Below are positions 14,509-16,641 of a stretch of DNA of 16,641 nucleotides, in pieces. The DNA is from Oleispira sp964022115. Lineage in GTDB: Bacteria; Pseudomonadota; Gammaproteobacteria; Pseudomonadales; Oceanobacteraceae. The notes beneath the pieces are model-generated. The model was not told the DNA's origin, made no database searches, and worked only from the letters and a program-made list of their open reading frames with translations. The position numbers and the translations under genes were made by a program. Position 1 is the first letter of the stretch. Each line of letters starts with the position of its first letter. The stretch lies in assembly GCA_964022115.1 (NCBI GenBank), contig CAXIBC010000060.1, positions 1-16,641 on the forward strand, written 5' to 3'.

Positions 14509-15086
14509 GGCGGGGCTGTTTGCGCAAATAACGGATAGTTTCTTGCCGCAGTTAATAATGCCTGTAAATTGTCTAAACCTTCAAGGTGAATTCGCTTTCT
14601 AAATAACCCCCAATCTAAAAAGCAGGCCAAACGTAATTCACCATCGCTAAACGGGGCTTGGGCACTGTATGAGTTTTCATTCATATGTACCAATGCACTT
14701 TGAACTCGCTCTTTATGACGGGTCAGGTAACTGCTTTGAGCCGGTAAAATCTCATCAAACTTTTCTAAGAAAAATAAGTTTACCGAAGCATCTAATACGG
14801 TATTTACATTACAAAATAGATTGAAGTCTTGAGCATCATCAAAAAAGCGCTTGCCCGACTGTTCACGCAAGTACATCAAGATGCTAGCCGAGTCGGTTAA
14901 AGCAATCTCTTTACCCTCTTGCTGATCGTGTAAAAAAGGCACTTTTTTTGTCGGCGAAAGCTTAGCGCTGCTATCGGCATCGGTTTCAATAAATTCACAC
15001 GCTAGCGTGCCTTGGGCCTGACCTTCTAATAAAGCGATGCGACAATGGCGAACGAAGGGTGAGGTATAACTGCCGTACAATTTCAT
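14496..15086 (-). CDS. glutathione S-transferase family protein
   Basis: This encodes a 196-residue cytoplasmic protein. The ATG has a good AAGGAAC ribosome site. The N-terminal thioredoxin-like domain is clear: KLYGSYTSPFVRHCRIALLE with a Ser in the active-site region, the cis-proline strand KKVPFL, and the glutathione-binding LTDSASILMYL (matching the usual x-x-E/D-S-x-A-I-x-x-Y-L). The rest is helical, as in the GST C-terminal domain, and slightly short. The substrate is unknown; it could also be a maleylacetoacetate-isomerase-like or stringent-starvation-like member. It begins 21 bp after the FAD oxidoreductase in the same direction, so the two probably share a transcript. A 14-bp tandem duplication covers its stop. 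Confidence 0.85.
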   Translation of the reverse strand: MKLYGSYTSPFVRHCRIALLEGQAQGTLACEFIETDADSSAKLSPTKKVPFLHDQQEGKEIALTDSASILMYLREQSGKRFFDDAQDFNLFCNVNTVLDASVNLFFLEKFDEILPAQSSYLTRHKERVQSALVHMNENSYSAQAPFSDGELRLACFLDWGLFRKRIHLEGLDNLQALLTAARNYPLFAQTAPPSDA

Positions 15087-15107
15087 CTTGAGTTCCTTCT
15101 TTAGTCT

Positions 15108-16641
15108 CTATTTGTTAGCAATAGAAGCATTAATACTAAGAGCCATGGCTTCGGCGATTTTTATGCCATCAATCGCTGCCGACATAATGCCCCCGGCATA
15201 ACCCGCACCTTCACCCGCTGGATAAAAGCCTTGAGTATTAATGCTCTGATAAGTTTCATCGCGCTTAATACTGATCGGCGCCGAAGTACGTGTTTCTACC
15301 CCCGTTAATAAGGCATCGTCTTTAGCAAAACCTCTGATTTTACGATTAAATGCAGGAATCGCTTCACGAATCGCTTCTACCGCAAACTCGGGTAAGGCCT
15401 TCGACAGATCAACCAGTTTAATGCCCGGCTTAAAGGACGGTTTAACACTGCCCAAACTGTCTAAATCTTTTTTACTGGAATCTATGCCTTTTAAGAAATC
15501 ACCAACGGTCTGCGCCGGGGCATCATAATCTGAGCCGCCTAGTACATAAGCATTACTTTCTAACTGACGCTGAAATTCAATCCCAGCAAGTGGACCACCA
15601 GGGTAATCGTTTGGATCAATACCGACCACGACCGCACTATTGGCGTTGCGTTCGTTACGAGAATACTGACTCATACCATTGGTGACTACACGATTTTCCT
15701 CTGAGGTCGCCGCCACGACAGTGCCCCCAGGGCACATGCAGAAACTATAAACAGAGCGACCATTTTTGCAGTGGTGAACGAGTTTATAATCCGCGGCGCC
15801 AAGTATTTCGTTGCCCGCATTGGGGCCAAAGCGTGCCGCATCGATGGTGGATTGCTCATGCTCAATACGAAAACCAACCGAAAAAGGTTTAGCTTCGATA
15901 TAAATACCCTTGTTATATAACATCTCAAAGGTATCGCGGGCGCTGTGGCCAATAGCAAAAGCAATGTGATTGGATTTCAGTTTTTCACCCGTAGACAGTG
16001 TTAAGCCGGTAATTCGAGTGCCGTCTTCGTTTTTCTCTAAATCAATGTCATCGACTCGGCAACTAAAACGAATTTCGCCCCCTAAACGGATAATTTCGGC
16101 ACGCATTTTTTCTACCATAGAAACCAACTTAAAGGTTCCGATGTGAGGTTTACTCACGTACATGATTTCTGCTGGCGCACCAGAGGCGACAAACTCGGTT
16201 AATACCTTGCGGCTGTATTGCTTAGGGTCTTTTACTTGGCTGTATAGCTTGCCATCAGAGAATGTGCCAGCACCACCTTCACCAAACTGTACGTTGGATT
16301 CAGTATTGAGTTTTTTCTGGCGCCAAAAACCAAAAGTATCTTTGGTACGCTCACGGACTTCTTTACCACGATCGAGAATAATGGGCTTATAACCCATTTG
16401 CGCTAAGGTTAAACCCGCTAATAAGCCACAAGGGCCAAAACCAACGATGATTGGGCGCTCAGTTAAGTCTTCTGGGGCCTGAGCGACAAAGTGATAGTCT
16501 AAATCCGGGGTCTGTTTAATCAACTGATCATCAGCAAACTTTTCTAACAACTCAGCTTCTAGTACGGGCGATACTTCAACATCAAGGGTATAAATCAGGA
16601 ATATATCGGATTTTTTACGCGCATCATAACCACGACGGAAC
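15108..16641 (-). CDS. FAD-dependent oxidoreductase, COG2509 type (5' end beyond window)
   Basis: The frame is open to the right edge, so the start is missing; about 510 residues are visible. The first visible residues, FRRGYDARKKSDIFLIYTLD, match the N-terminal domain of this family, so a TTG at 16550 is internal and not a start. Then come VGFGPCGLLAGLTLAQMGY (FAD ADP-binding Rossmann motif), ILDRGKEVRERT, the highly conserved NVQFGEGGAGTFSDGKLYS, FAIGHSARDTF, and a C-terminal YPAGEGAGYAGGIMSAAIDG that closes the FAD site. Members are predicted FAD-dependent dehydrogenases of about 520-540 residues with no firmly known substrate; they resemble the aromatic-ring and geranylgeranyl reductase superfamily. 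Cytoplasmic. Probably co-transcribed with the downstream GST gene. Confidence 0.9.
   Translation of the reverse strand, partial: FRRGYDARKKSDIFLIYTLDVEVSPVLEAELLEKFADDQLIKQTPDLDYHFVAQAPEDLTERPIIVGFGPCGLLAGLTLAQMGYKPIILDRGKEVRERTKDTFGFWRQKKLNTESNVQFGEGGAGTFSDGKLYSQVKDPKQYSRKVLTEFVASGAPAEIMYVSKPHIGTFKLVSMVEKMRAEIIRLGGEIRFSCRVDDIDLEKNEDGTRITGLTLSTGEKLKSNHIAFAIGHSARDTFEMLYNKGIYIEAKPFSVGFRIEHEQSTIDAARFGPNAGNEILGAADYKLVHHCKNGRSVYSFCMCPGGTVVAATSEENRVVTNGMSQYSRNERNANSAVVVGIDPNDYPGGPLAGIEFQRQLESNAYVLGGSDYDAPAQTVGDFLKGIDSSKKDLDSLGSVKPSFKPGIKLVDLSKALPEFAVEAIREAIPAFNRKIRGFAKDDALLTGVETRTSAPISIKRDETYQSINTQGFYPAGEGAGYAGGIMSAAIDGIKIAEAMALSINASIANK

Noticed and set aside
16548..16550. TTG as possible start of the FAD oxidoreductase
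   Set aside because: The frame continues open to the window edge and the upstream residues match the family N-terminal domain, so the gene is simply cut by the window.

Overview
This window looks like chromosomal DNA of a gammaproteobacterium, probably a marine one. The evidence is moderate GC, a full six-gene rsx/rnf electron-transport operon whose proteins closely match E. coli RsxABCDGE, and a neighbouring apbC-dcd pair as found in pseudomonads and relatives. The lineage is inferred from protein resemblance only and is not firm below class level. No mobile element, CRISPR array, rRNA or tRNA was seen.

Layout. Positions 1-422 hold the apparent 3' tail of a gene entering from the left, then an ambiguous stretch open on both strands. 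Positions 423-2116 hold a secreted DUF2059 protein (minus) divergent from a catalase-like heme protein (plus). Positions 2208-3397 hold a ZIP-type metal transporter and a VOC/glyoxalase-fold protein (both minus). A small putative lipoprotein (plus) lies at 3700-3933. The minus-strand pair apbC (Fe-S carrier) and dcd (dCTP deaminase) occupies 4122-5838, with two back-to-back inverted repeats at the dcd end. A 302-bp divergent intergenic region then leads into rsxABCDGE (6141-11863), with a convincing sigma70-like promoter covered by inverted repeats, and with a hairpin after rsxE. Downstream on plus are a sulfotransferase-like protein, a TIGR01777/YfcH-type epimerase-like protein and a sterol desaturase/fatty-acid hydroxylase family membrane protein. 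The window ends with a minus-strand pair: a FAD-dependent oxidoreductase running off the right edge, followed by a glutathione S-transferase-like protein.

How the genes fit together. The core theme is redox and iron-sulfur chemistry. RsxABCDGE forms an inner-membrane, ion-coupled flavin/Fe-S electron conduit (in E. coli it keeps SoxR reduced). ApbC, read from the same intergenic region in the opposite direction, is an Fe-S cluster carrier that could serve the many clusters of RsxA/B/C/E. Dcd makes dUTP for dTMP synthesis and appears to be a passenger in the apbC transcript. The flanking genes are ordinary accessory or housekeeping genes, several with oxidative-stress or detoxification flavour (catalase-like, VOC, GST, FAD oxidoreductase).

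No wholly new system is evident. The most interesting signals are non-coding: the operator-like symmetry over the rsxA promoter, a hairpin in the same intergenic region, and the paired inverted repeats after dcd. The absence here of metG (between apbC and rsxA) and nth (after rsxE), which often neighbour these genes in relatives, is also notable.
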